A stretch of 10,938 bases of DNA, from NCBI GenBank assembly GCA_902482195.1, contig CABSZQ010000016.1, positions 1 to 10,938 of the forward strand, given 5' to 3'. Source of the stretch: an uncultured Haemophilus sp. (GTDB lineage Bacteria; Pseudomonadota; Gammaproteobacteria; Enterobacterales; Pasteurellaceae). Shown one piece after another: positions 1 to 5,449 of the stretch. The notes below the pieces were generated by a model. That model saw only the letters and a list, made by a program, of their open reading frames with translations, did no database searches and was not told the DNA's origin. Every line of letters begins with the position of its first letter. Within the stretch, counting starts at the first letter, position 1. The translations under genes were made by a program, and so were the position numbers.

Positions 1-1247
1 GTAATGGCATCTTTTGCGCGACCTTGTAATTCTTCGATAAGATCTTCATCTTCTAAACCATCAATTGCAGCCAGCTCACTCACAGGAACATAAGCTACTT
101 CTTCTAAAGAAGTAAAGCCTTCATCTACTAAGATTTGAGCAAACTCTTCATCAAGACCTAATTTATCCATAAATAAATTTAATACTTTGGTATCTTCAGC
201 TTGATGTTTTTCATTTAATTGTTCGGTAGTCATTACGTTTAATGTCCAACCGGTTAATTGTGTCGCTAAACGTACGTTTTGACCGTTACGACCAATTGCT
301 TGTGCTAAATTATCTGCATTTACGGCAATATCCATTGAGTGGTTATCTTCATCAACGATGATTGAAGTCACATCAGCTGGAGCCATAGCATTAATTACGT
401 ATTGTGCTGGATTATCATCCCAAAGTACGATATCCACACGTTCTCCACCTAACTCATTGGTAATCGCTTGAACGCGTGCACCACGCATACCCACACATGC
501 ACCAACTGGGTCGATACGTTTATCATTTGATTTCACCGCAATTTTTGCACGAGAACCAGGATCACGGGCGGCACCACGGATTTCAAGCATTTCTTCGCCG
601 ATTTCTGGTACTTCAATACGGAATAACTCGATTAACATTTCAGGTTTTGCACGAGTCACAAATAATTGTGCGGTTTTGCTTTCTGGATTCACTTTATAAA
701 GCACGCCACGAACACGATCGCCAGGGCGGAAGTTTTCACGTGGAAGCATATCTTCACGCATAATCACCGCTTCAGCTTTATTGCCTAAATCTAAAATGAT
801 GCTTTCACGATTTACTTTTTTCACCGTACCTGTAACAATTTTGCCTTCTTCAGAACGGAATTGCTCAACTACTTTTGCACGTTCTGCTTCACGGATTTTA
901 GTGCTGATTACTTGGCGAGCAGTTTGCATTGCAATACGATCAAATGCGATAGACTCAATTTGATCTTCGACATAATCGTCAAGTTGAATATTGGGATCTT
1001 CAAATTGTGCCGCTTCTAATGTAATTTCTTTGGTTGGCACTTTGACTTCATCAACCACCAACCAGCGACGGAATGTATCAAACTCACCTGTTTTGGTGTT
1101 GATAGATACACGAATATCGGTTTCATAGTCATATTTTTTCTTCGTAGAAAGCGCAATCGCACTTTCTAATGCTTCAAAAATCTTTTCGCGTGGTAATAAC
1201 TTCTCGTTAGATACTGCTTCAGCAGCTAACAAAATCTCTTTACTCAT
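1..1247 (-). CDS. nusA: Transcription termination/antitermination factor NusA (C-terminus cut by window edge)
   Basis: NusA binds RNA polymerase and nascent RNA. It promotes pausing and intrinsic termination, and also takes part in rRNA and lambda-N type antitermination. 415 codons are visible, starting [16 protein letters not shown]. The order is an N-terminal RNAP-binding domain (about 1-130), an S1 domain (about 135-200, with [11 protein letters not shown] at 135-145), and two KH domains with GxxG loops GMRG (253-256) and GRNG (319-322). The first acidic repeat follows at about 350-415. The family is usually about 495 residues, so roughly 80 residues, including the second acidic repeat, lie beyond base 1. 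The ATG has a strong AAAGGAG Shine-Dalgarno that touches the rimP stop codon. The gap to rimP is only 15 bp, so the two genes are co-transcribed. In the conserved operon infB would follow, outside the window. No frameshift is seen. Identification is firm. Confidence 0.98.
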   Translation of the reverse strand, partial: MSKEILLAAEAVSNEKLLPREKIFEALESAIALSTKKKYDYETDIRVSINTKTGEFDTFRRWLVVDEVKVPTKEITLEAAQFEDPNIQLDDYVEDQIESIAFDRIAMQTARQVISTKIREAERAKVVEQFRSEEGKIVTGTVKKVNRESIILDLGNKAEAVIMREDMLPRENFRPGDRVRGVLYKVNPESKTAQLFVTRAKPEMLIELFRIEVPEIGEEMLEIRGAARDPGSRAKIAVKSNDKRIDPVGACVGMRGARVQAITNELGGERVDIVLWDDNPAQYVINAMAPADVTSIIVDEDNHSMDIAVNADNLAQAIGRNGQNVRLATQLTGWTLNVMTTEQLNEKHQAEDTKVLNLFMDKLGLDEEFAQILVDEGFTSLEEVAYVPVSELAAIDGLEDEDLIEELQGRAKDAI

Positions 1248-1262
1248 TTTCCTTTTTCTCCT

Positions 1263-1718
1263 TTAAAACTTTGCGATTACATTGGCTTTTTGAATATTGC
1301 CAAAAATAAGAATTTGTTCCTGACCATCAACAATAAGTGTCAACATGTCATTTTCAATTTTTTCCAATTTACCTTGCCATTTACGACGATCTAAAACAGG
1401 AATACGTAAATGCACAGCGATATCCTCACCCACATAACGTTGGAATTGTTCAAGCGTAAATAACGGACGATCAAGACCTGGTGATGACACTTCTAGGTTA
1501 TATTTATCCGCAATTGGATCTTCCACGTCTAAAATCGCGCTCACTTGACGACTTACATCAGCACAATCATCAACGCCTACGCCACCGTCTTTATCAATGA
1601 ATAAACGTACGGTCATAAAACGACCTGCACGTTGGCATTCAATCCCCCAAAGTTCGCAGCCTAAGTCTTCTACTGCACCTTGAAGCATCTCTTGCAATTT
1701 TTGTTCTAATGTTGCCAA
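1263..1718 (-). CDS. rimP: Ribosome maturation factor RimP
   Basis: RimP (formerly YhbC/P15a) binds the free 30S subunit and is needed for its late maturation. The 151 residues match the usual family length. The diagnostic motif [14 protein letters not shown] sits at residues 73-86, between the N-terminal alpha/beta domain and the C-terminal SH3-like barrel (about 90-151, with RRKWQGKL). The start codon is TTG: an AGGAG Shine-Dalgarno (1725-1729) lies 6 nt upstream of it, and the downstream residues [11 protein letters not shown] read as a typical RimP N-terminus. No ATG gives a full-length product. The gene lies between metY (tRNA-fMet) and nusA, the same order as in E. coli. Two hairpins lie upstream between the tRNA and this gene, so its transcription must come from readthrough past them or from a local promoter. 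Confidence 0.97.
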   Translation of the reverse strand: MATLEQKLQEMLQGAVEDLGCELWGIECQRAGRFMTVRLFIDKDGGVGVDDCADVSRQVSAILDVEDPIADKYNLEVSSPGLDRPLFTLEQFQRYVGEDIAVHLRIPVLDRRKWQGKLEKIENDMLTLIVDGQEQILIFGNIQKANVIAKF

Positions 1719-1748
1719 TTTTTGCTCCTAATCTTAAAATTCAGACAT

Positions 1749-1784
1749 AAAAAAAGGGTTAGGTTCGTCAATGAACCTAAGCCC
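1749..1784 (-). terminator. Second hairpin between metY and rimP (terminator/attenuator)
   Basis: Read on the minus strand, an 11-bp stem (GGG-c-TTAGGTTC against GAACCTAA-CCC, one bulged C) closes a 6-nt loop and is followed by seven T. This has the form of a Rho-independent terminator. It lies 20 nt before the rimP Shine-Dalgarno, so it would act on transcripts heading into rimP-nusA. It could also be a processing site: RNase III cleavage between metY and the downstream mRNA is known in E. coli. Confidence 0.75.
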
Positions 1785-1804
1785 AGTTTCTAAATTTCTC
1801 GTAC

Positions 1805-1827
1805 AAAAAAACCCCAAATTTGGGGTT
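1805..1827 (-). terminator. Terminator just downstream of tRNA-fMet
   Basis: The palindrome AACCCCAAATTTGGGGTT (1810-1827) is followed on the minus strand by seven T (1805-1811). It starts 20 nt after the CCA end of the tRNA and should stop most metY transcripts. The plus strand also carries a T-rich tail (TTCTTTTT) after the stem, so it could work both ways, although no plus-strand gene ends here. Confidence 0.8.
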
Positions 1828-1847
1828 CTTTTTACTGAACTTGTTAT

Positions 1848-1924
1848 TGGTTGCGGGGGCCGGATTTGAACCGACGGCCTTCGGGTTATGAGCCCGACGA
1901 GCTACCAAGCTGCTCCACCCCGCG
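1848..1924 (-). tRNA. metY: Initiator tRNA-fMet (CAT anticodon)
   Basis: This is a 77-nt tRNA with an encoded CCA end. The minus strand begins CGCGGGGTGGAGCAGC and ends CCCCGCAACCA. Its initiator hallmarks are visible. Position 1 (C) faces A72 without pairing, which permits formylation by Fmt. The anticodon stem ends in three G-C pairs (GGGCTCATAACCC), which direct the tRNA to the ribosomal P site. The T loop reads GGTTCAAATCC. It lies upstream of rimP-nusA in the same orientation, as metY does in E. coli. The gene symbol rests on that synteny. Confidence 0.98.
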
Positions 1925-1937
1925 TCTGATGGCGCGT

Positions 1938-1965
1938 AATATACTCGTTTCAAAAATTATTGCAA
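1938..1965 (-). promoter_or_regulatory. Promoter of the metY-rimP-nusA operon
   Basis: Minus strand: -35 TTGCAA (1960-1965), 16-bp spacer, -10 TATATT (1938-1943). It is followed by a GC-rich stretch (ACGCGCC), which resembles the discriminator of stable-RNA promoters under stringent control. Predicted transcription starts near 1931, giving a leader of about 7 nt before the tRNA 5' end. No start site has been mapped; this is motif reading only. Confidence 0.6.
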
Positions 1966-2064
1966 GATTTAAACTGAATTTGACTTTCCGTTTGTTAAGA
2001 AAATAAACAATGTGAATATTAATTAATCATTTTATGAAATAGTGCTAGTCCTAAAAGGGAATTT

Positions 2065-2091
2065 TTGATAGCGTATGCAACTTTGTATTAG
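2065..2091 (+). promoter_or_regulatory. Possible mltA promoter (weak)
   Basis: TTGATA (2065-2070) and TATTAG (2086-2091) are separated by 15 bp, shorter than ideal. The pair lies 24 bp ahead of the mltA ATG. The intergenic region 1925-2115 is AT-rich and offers other partial matches, including TTGTTA with AATATT at 17 bp, so this choice is uncertain. No operator or riboswitch is recognised in the region. Confidence 0.25.
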
Positions 2092-2115
2092 TTAGTTTAA
2101 TTTAGGAAAATAAGA

Positions 2116-3243
2116 ATGAAATTTCGTCAAAATCTCGCTGTAAAAATGCTCTCTGTGATGGCGGCAGTTTCAGTGCTTGCGTCATGTGGTTCAGCACCAA
2201 GTAAAGTCTCTTCAAAAAATAATTCAAGCGTACCGCGTACTGCGACAGGTGACGATCCACAAAAATTTGGGGCAAAGTATAGTGGACGTAGTTATCAACA
2301 ATCTATTTTAAGTCCAGTGGCATCCGTGGAGAACAAAAGTGCGGTCGTCAACCAAGGTGATTTTTTAACGCAGCTTTCTAACGTACGTGGCTATTCAAAC
2401 TCAATTACCAATCGCTTTGCCGCGAATTATGGAAAAATTACAAACTGGGTACTTGCAGGGGCTAATGTGAATGAATTAGCACAATATGGCATTAATCCTC
2501 AAATTATGAAAGGTTTTGATGGTTATCAAAACGTCTTGATGACGGGTTATTATTCGCCGGTTATTCATGCTCGCCGTACGGCACAAGGCAAATACCAATA
2601 CCCAATTTATGCAATGCCAAGTTATAAACGTTATAGCCGTGCGGAAATTTACAATGGTGCATTGGCAGGAAAAGGCTTAGAGCTTGCGTATAGTGATTCA
2701 ATGATGGATAACTTCTTACTTGGTGTACAAGGTAGTGGTTATGTGGATTACGGCGATGGAAATTTAAATTATTTAGCTTATGCAGGTCAAAATGGTTATA
2801 AATATCAAGCAGTTGGTCGCTTGTTAGTAGAAGATGGTGAAATTCCAAAAGAAAAAATGTCTATTCAAGCGATTCGTGAATGGGGTAAAGCAAACCCATC
2901 TCGTGTACAGGAATTGTTAGAGCGTAACCCATCTTATGTTTTCTTTAAAAACGATCCGACAGGAAAAGTGAAAGGTTCTGCTGGTGTGCCTTTAGTACCT
3001 ATGGCTTCTGTGGCTTCTGATCGCAATGTCATTCCTTCTGGTACCGTATTATTGGTTGAAGTACCAGATATTGATAACAACGGTAACTGGATGGGCACAC
3101 ACAAATTACACTTAATGGTGGCTCTTGATGTGGGCGGCGCGGTAAATGGTCACCACTTTGACTTATACCGTGGTATTGGCGATCAAGCAGGTCACATCGC
3201 TGGTTTATCAAAACACTATGGACGTGTTTGGGTACTACAATAA
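2116..3243 (+). CDS. mltA: Membrane-bound lytic murein transglycosylase A (lipoprotein)
   Basis: MltA cleaves the MurNAc-GlcNAc bond of peptidoglycan with formation of 1,6-anhydroMurNAc. It acts from the inner face of the outer membrane in cell-wall turnover. The N-terminus is a lipoprotein signal: basic MKFRQNLAVK, a hydrophobic core, and the lipobox LASC with the lipidated Cys at 24. A low-complexity linker follows to about residue 80. The MltA domain spans about 100-290 (LMTGYYSP 141-148, VQGSGYV 204-210). The C-terminal 3D domain (about 295-372) carries ALDVGGA with D338 and HHFDLYRG with D349; D349 aligns with the catalytic Asp308 of mature E. coli MltA. The 375-residue length is normal. 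The ATG follows TTAGGAAAATAAG, a usable Shine-Dalgarno. The stop TAA shares a base with the tcdA start, so the two genes are probably translationally coupled. Confidence 0.96.
   Translation: MKFRQNLAVKMLSVMAAVSVLASCGSAPSKVSSKNNSSVPRTATGDDPQKFGAKYSGRSYQQSILSPVASVENKSAVVNQGDFLTQLSNVRGYSNSITNRFAANYGKITNWVLAGANVNELAQYGINPQIMKGFDGYQNVLMTGYYSPVIHARRTAQGKYQYPIYAMPSYKRYSRAEIYNGALAGKGLELAYSDSMMDNFLLGVQGSGYVDYGDGNLNYLAYAGQNGYKYQAVGRLLVEDGEIPKEKMSIQAIREWGKANPSRVQELLERNPSYVFFKNDPTGKVKGSAGVPLVPMASVASDRNVIPSGTVLLVEVPDIDNNGNWMGTHKLHLMVALDVGGAVNGHHFDLYRGIGDQAGHIAGLSKHYGRVWVLQ
2337..2345 (+). repeat. DNA uptake signal core in mltA
   Basis: Exact AAGTGCGGT. In frame it encodes the NKSAVV stretch (residues 73-78) in the low-complexity linker behind the lipobox, a place that tolerates inserted sequence. 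Confidence 0.9.
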
Positions 3244-4004
3244 TGGCTCGTATCGATAACTACGAACAACGTTTTGGCGGCATTGGTCGCCTTTATACAC
3301 CAGAAGGCTTGGCGCGTTTACGTCAGGCTCATGTATGCGTTATTGGTATTGGCGGCGTAGGTTCGTGGGTGGTGGAAGCATTGGCTCGAAGTGGCGTAGG
3401 GCAGATCACCATGATTGATATGGATGACATTTGTGTCACCAATATTAACCGTCAGCTTCCTGCGTTAAGCGGCAATATTGGCAAGCTTAAAACGGAAGTG
3501 ATGGCCGAGCGCGTTAAGCTGATTAATCCCGAATGTGTGGTGAATATTATTGATGATTTCATCTCACCGGATAATCAAGCGGAATACTTAAATCGTGGTT
3601 ATGATTATGTGATTGATGCCATTGATAGCGTGAAAACCAAAGCCGCGATGATTGCCTATTGCAAACGTAATAAAATCAAGATTATTACCATTGGTGGCGC
3701 AGGTGGTCAGACCGATCCTTCGAAAATTCAAATTGCTGATTTAAGCAAAACGATTCAAGATCCGTTATTGGCAAAAGTGCGGTCAGTTTTACGTAAGGAT
3801 TTCAATTTTACTCAAAATCCACAACGTAAGTTTGCAGTTGATGCGGTGTTTTCTTGCCAGCCTTTGATTTTCCCTAAAATGGGCGAAGGCTGTGAAGTAT
3901 CAGCCACCATGAATTGTGCAAATGGCTTTGGTGCAGCAACCATGATCACCGCAACCTTTGGATTTTTTGCCGTTTCTAGGGTAATCGATAAGTTATTAAA
4001 ATAA
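3243..4004 (+). CDS. tcdA: tRNA threonylcarbamoyladenosine dehydratase TcdA (CsdL)
   Basis: TcdA is an E1-like (ThiF/MoeB family) enzyme. It uses ATP to dehydrate t6A at position 37 of ANN-decoding tRNAs to cyclic ct6A. The product is 253 residues from ATG 3243, which overlaps the mltA stop as TAATG. An in-frame ATG at 3228 inside mltA would add five residues (MGTTI), but family alignment (RIDNYEQRFGG near the start) favours 3243. The nucleotide-binding loop GIGGVGSW is at 35-42, followed by the acidic DMDD (59-62) and TNINRQ (66-71), which bind ATP. VIDAIDSV (123-130) and the GGAGGQTDP stretch (151-159) are typical. The C-terminal MNCANGFGAATMITATFGF (223-241) is strongly conserved. The csdA/csdE partners known in E. 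coli are not in the window. The gene ends in a good terminator. Confidence 0.95.
   Translation: MARIDNYEQRFGGIGRLYTPEGLARLRQAHVCVIGIGGVGSWVVEALARSGVGQITMIDMDDICVTNINRQLPALSGNIGKLKTEVMAERVKLINPECVVNIIDDFISPDNQAEYLNRGYDYVIDAIDSVKTKAAMIAYCKRNKIKIITIGGAGGQTDPSKIQIADLSKTIQDPLLAKVRSVLRKDFNFTQNPQRKFAVDAVFSCQPLIFPKMGEGCEVSATMNCANGFGAATMITATFGFFAVSRVIDKLLK
3775..3783 (+). repeat. DNA uptake signal core in tcdA
   Basis: Exact AAGTGCGGT within the coding sequence, at the codons for LAKVRSV (about residue 179). Confidence 0.9.
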
Positions 4005-4011
4005 AGAAATG

Positions 4012-4040
4012 AAGCAACGTGAAAACGTTGCTTTTTCTTT
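4012..4040 (+). terminator. Terminator after mltA-tcdA
   Basis: AAGCAACGT - GAAA - ACGTTGCTT is a perfect 9-bp stem with a GNRA-type tetraloop, running into TTTTTCTTT. It begins 8 nt after the tcdA stop. It is one of the clearest terminators in the window. Confidence 0.9.
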
Positions 4041-4062
4041 ATGAATGAAAGTATTTAACAAG

Positions 4063-4089
4063 ATGAAGAAATATCACTTCATTTTTTTA
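4063..4089 (+). terminator. Weak hairpin with T-run ahead of znuA
   Basis: ATGAAG (4063-4068) and CTTCAT (4077-4082) pair across an 8-nt loop and are followed by seven T in all (4082-4088). The 6-bp AT-rich stem is weak. It may back up the tcdA terminator, or it may simply be AT-rich intergenic sequence. Confidence 0.25.
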
Positions 4090-4098
4090 TTTGGAATG

Positions 4099-4126
4099 TT
4101 GCAATTTTATCAAAAAGGCGTAGTCT
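4099..4126 (+). promoter_or_regulatory. Possible znuA promoter
   Basis: TTGCAA (4099-4104), 16-bp spacer, TAGTCT (4121-4126). The start would fall near 4133, about 40 nt before the znuA ATG. Both hexamers are imperfect. Regulation by zinc through Zur is expected for this family, but I find no convincing Zur palindrome here. Confidence 0.3.
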
Positions 4127-4171
4127 ATGTTGGCTTTGAGAATAATTCCCAATAAAAGTAAGGAAACAAAC

Positions 4172-5158
4172 ATGAAACAAGTATTAAAAATGAGTGCAAT
4201 TTCTACCGCACTTTTAACCCTTCCAATGATGGCAAATGCAGATGTATTGGCCTCCGTGAAACCCCTCGGTTTTATTACATCATCTATTGCAAACGGTGTG
4301 ACGGATACACAGGTTTTAGTACCGGCAGGCGCTTCTCCACATGATTACAGCTTAAAACTTTCAGATGTGCAAAAAGTGAAATCGGCGGATTTAGTGCTTT
4401 GGGTTGGTGAAGATATTGATGCTTTCTTAGCAAAACCGATTAGCCAAATTGACAGCAAAAAAGTCATCAATATTTCTGATATTCCAGAAATTAAACCGCT
4501 TTTAAGCAAAGTCCATCATGAACATTATCATGAAGGCGATGAACACGAGCACGGTCATGATCATAAACATGGACACGATCATAAGCACGAACATGGTCAT
4601 GACCATGAGCATCATCACCATGATGTAGATGAAAATGGGTTAAGCGTGAACTGGCATTTATGGTATTCACCAGCCATTAGCCAAATTGTGGCACAGAAAG
4701 TGGCGGATAAATTAACAGAACAATATCCGGATAAAAAAGAGCTCATTGCGAAAAACTTAGCCGATTTTAACCGCACTTTGACTGAGCAAAGCGATAAAAT
4801 CAAAGCACAATTGGCACCACTCAAAGATAAAGGCTTCTTTGTGTTCCATGATGCTTATAGCTATTTCAATGATGCGTATGGTTTAAATCAAACCGGTTAT
4901 TTCACCATTAATCCATTAGTGGCACCGGGTGCAAAAACCATTGCTCACATTAAAGAAGAAATTGAAGAACATCGTGTAAATTGTCTTTTTGCGGAGCCTC
5001 AATTCACACCAAAAGTGATTGATTCTCTTGCACAAAGTACAAAAGTTAATGTTGGTCGTTTAGATCCTATTGGCGATAACGTACAGCTTGGTCCAAATTC
5101 CTATGCGAATTTCCTTCAAGCCACCGCTGATAGCTATGCTCAATGTTTAAGTAAATAA
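4172..5158 (+). CDS. znuA: High-affinity zinc ABC transporter, periplasmic zinc-binding protein
   Basis: ZnuA captures Zn2+ in the periplasm and hands it to the ZnuBC importer. The start is ATG 4172, preceded by AAGGA 7 nt away; the in-frame ATG at 4127 lacks such a site and would put 15 residues before the signal peptide. The 328-residue product has a Sec signal (MKQVLKMSAI..., core to about 20) with cleavage after ANA (A23). Expected metal ligands are H57 (SPHDYS), H162 (WHLWYSP) and H226 (FHDAYSY), with an acidic residue near the C-terminus. C271 and C325 match the disulfide pair of E. coli ZnuA. Residues 115-150 form a His-rich loop with 19 His in 36 residues, built on GHDHKH-like repeats. 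The gene is alone: no znuB or znuC adjoins it, and a terminator follows. From memory, the H. influenzae homologue (Pzp1) is also separated from znuBC. Confidence 0.95.
   Translation: MKQVLKMSAISTALLTLPMMANADVLASVKPLGFITSSIANGVTDTQVLVPAGASPHDYSLKLSDVQKVKSADLVLWVGEDIDAFLAKPISQIDSKKVINISDIPEIKPLLSKVHHEHYHEGDEHEHGHDHKHGHDHKHEHGHDHEHHHHDVDENGLSVNWHLWYSPAISQIVAQKVADKLTEQYPDKKELIAKNLADFNRTLTEQSDKIKAQLAPLKDKGFFVFHDAYSYFNDAYGLNQTGYFTINPLVAPGAKTIAHIKEEIEEHRVNCLFAEPQFTPKVIDSLAQSTKVNVGRLDPIGDNVQLGPNSYANFLQATADSYAQCLSK
4205..4213 (-). repeat. DNA uptake signal core in the znuA signal peptide
   Basis: Exact ACCGCACTT on the plus strand (AAGTGCGGT on the minus strand). It is in frame as Thr12-Ala13-Leu14 in the hydrophobic core of the signal peptide, another segment with relaxed sequence needs. 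Confidence 0.9.
4514..4621 (+). repeat. Imperfect 18-bp repeats encoding the His-rich loop of ZnuA
   Basis: These 108 bases encode residues 115-150 of ZnuA. The core has the six-residue period GHDHKH twice (4553-4588), then the related EHGHDHEH and HHH. The DNA copies differ at wobble positions (for example CATGGACAC against CACGGTCAT), so they are diverged and not a perfect tract prone to slippage. Confidence 0.7.
4770..4778 (-). repeat. DNA uptake signal core in znuA
   Basis: Exact ACCGCACTT on the plus strand, in the codons for NRTLTE (about residues 200-205), in the middle of the mature protein. Confidence 0.9.
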
Positions 5159-5180
5159 TCTTATTTACTTTTATCTTAAA

Positions 5181-5204
5181 AACAGCCTTTAAGGCTGTTT
5201 TTTT
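5181..5204 (+). terminator. Terminator after znuA
   Basis: AACAGCC and GGCTGTT form a 7-bp stem around TTTAA (pairing may extend to 9 bp) and run into seven T (5198-5204). It begins 22 nt after the znuA stop. An A-run on the left side could let it work on the minus strand as well. Confidence 0.9.
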
Positions 5205-5208
5205 ATTG

Positions 5209-5332
5209 CCCCATCTAAATCGCCCGAATGATTTTCAATTTTTAAGAAATTTTCGCTTGTTTGAGCGAAGCGAGTTCGAAAATTTCTGTAAAGAAAATTG
5301 AAAAAGAATGAGGATTAGCGATTTAATTGGGG
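5209..5332. repeat. MITE-like palindromic intergenic element
   Basis: This 124-bp element has nested inverted repeats. The outer arms CCCCATCTAAATCGC (5209-5223) and GCGATTTAATTGGGG (5318-5332) match at 13 of 15 positions as inverted repeats. The middle arms 5232-5255 and 5277-5304 pair along TTTTCAATTTT and AGAAATTTTCG, with a 4-nt insertion in the right arm. The inner core CGCTT...AAGCG (5254-5271) forms a small stem. It encodes no protein I can support. The shape is that of a non-autonomous palindromic repeat (MITE, REP or RUP type). Whether it is dispersed in the genome is an inference; no second copy is in this window. Confidence 0.65.
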
Positions 5333-5346
5333 TGTGTTTTCTTTTG

Positions 5347-5380
5347 CCTACTTTGCTTTGCACAAGCAAAGAAAAGTAGG
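5347..5380. repeat. Strong hairpin next to the palindromic element
   Basis: CCTACTTT-g-CTTTGC, loop ACAA, GCAAAG-a-AAAGTAGG: 14 base pairs interrupted by one G/A mismatch. It begins 14 bp after the 124-bp element and is probably part of the same repeat unit. It lacks a T-run, so it is not a standard terminator. Confidence 0.7.
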
Positions 5381-5393
5381 TCGCCTTAGGCGA
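5381..5393. repeat. Short palindrome abutting the hairpin
   Basis: TCGCCT-T-AGGCGA, a perfect 6-bp inverted repeat around a single T, directly joined to the preceding hairpin and 20 bp before the rlmL -10 box. It could be the right edge of the repeat or a protein-binding site. The choice is open. Confidence 0.45.
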
Positions 5394-5410
5394 AATCCTA
5401 ATTAAAACTA

Positions 5411-5419
5411 TGCTATAAT
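5411..5419 (+). promoter_or_regulatory. Extended -10 promoter of rlmL
   Basis: TGCTATAAT is a perfect TATAAT (5414-5419) with the TGn extension. The -35 position at 17-bp spacing (5391-5396) reads CGAAAT, a poor match, as is common for extended -10 promoters. The -35 zone overlaps the end of the palindromic repeat. The predicted leader is about 25 nt. Confidence 0.55.
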
Positions 5420-5449
5420 CCGCCCAATTTTTCCCTATCGAGAAAACGC

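Noticed and set aside
476..763. 95-codon plus-strand open frame within nusA, rich in His and Tyr
   Set aside because: Antisense shadow of the NusA S1/KH coding sequence; no independent signal.
1749..1772. Minus-strand TTGACG in the loop of the second metY-rimP hairpin as a -35 box for a separate rimP promoter
   Set aside because: At 16-17 bp spacing the -10 would be TATGTC or similar, a poor match. Only experiment could show a start here.
3228..3242. Upstream ATG for tcdA inside mltA (adds MGTTI)
   Set aside because: No better ribosome site, and the extra residues are antilogues of the MltA C-terminus. The TAATG overlap at 3243 is the usual coupling form.
4089..4112. Possible Zur operator upstream of znuA (GGAATGTT resembles one half-site of the enterobacterial Zur box)
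   Set aside because: The second half of the dyad (AACATTTC-like) is missing, so the palindrome cannot be supported.
4553..4621. His-codon repeats in znuA as a phase-variable simple-sequence tract
   Set aside because: Copies differ at several wobble positions and the unit is a multiple of three, so slippage would be rare and would not switch the frame.
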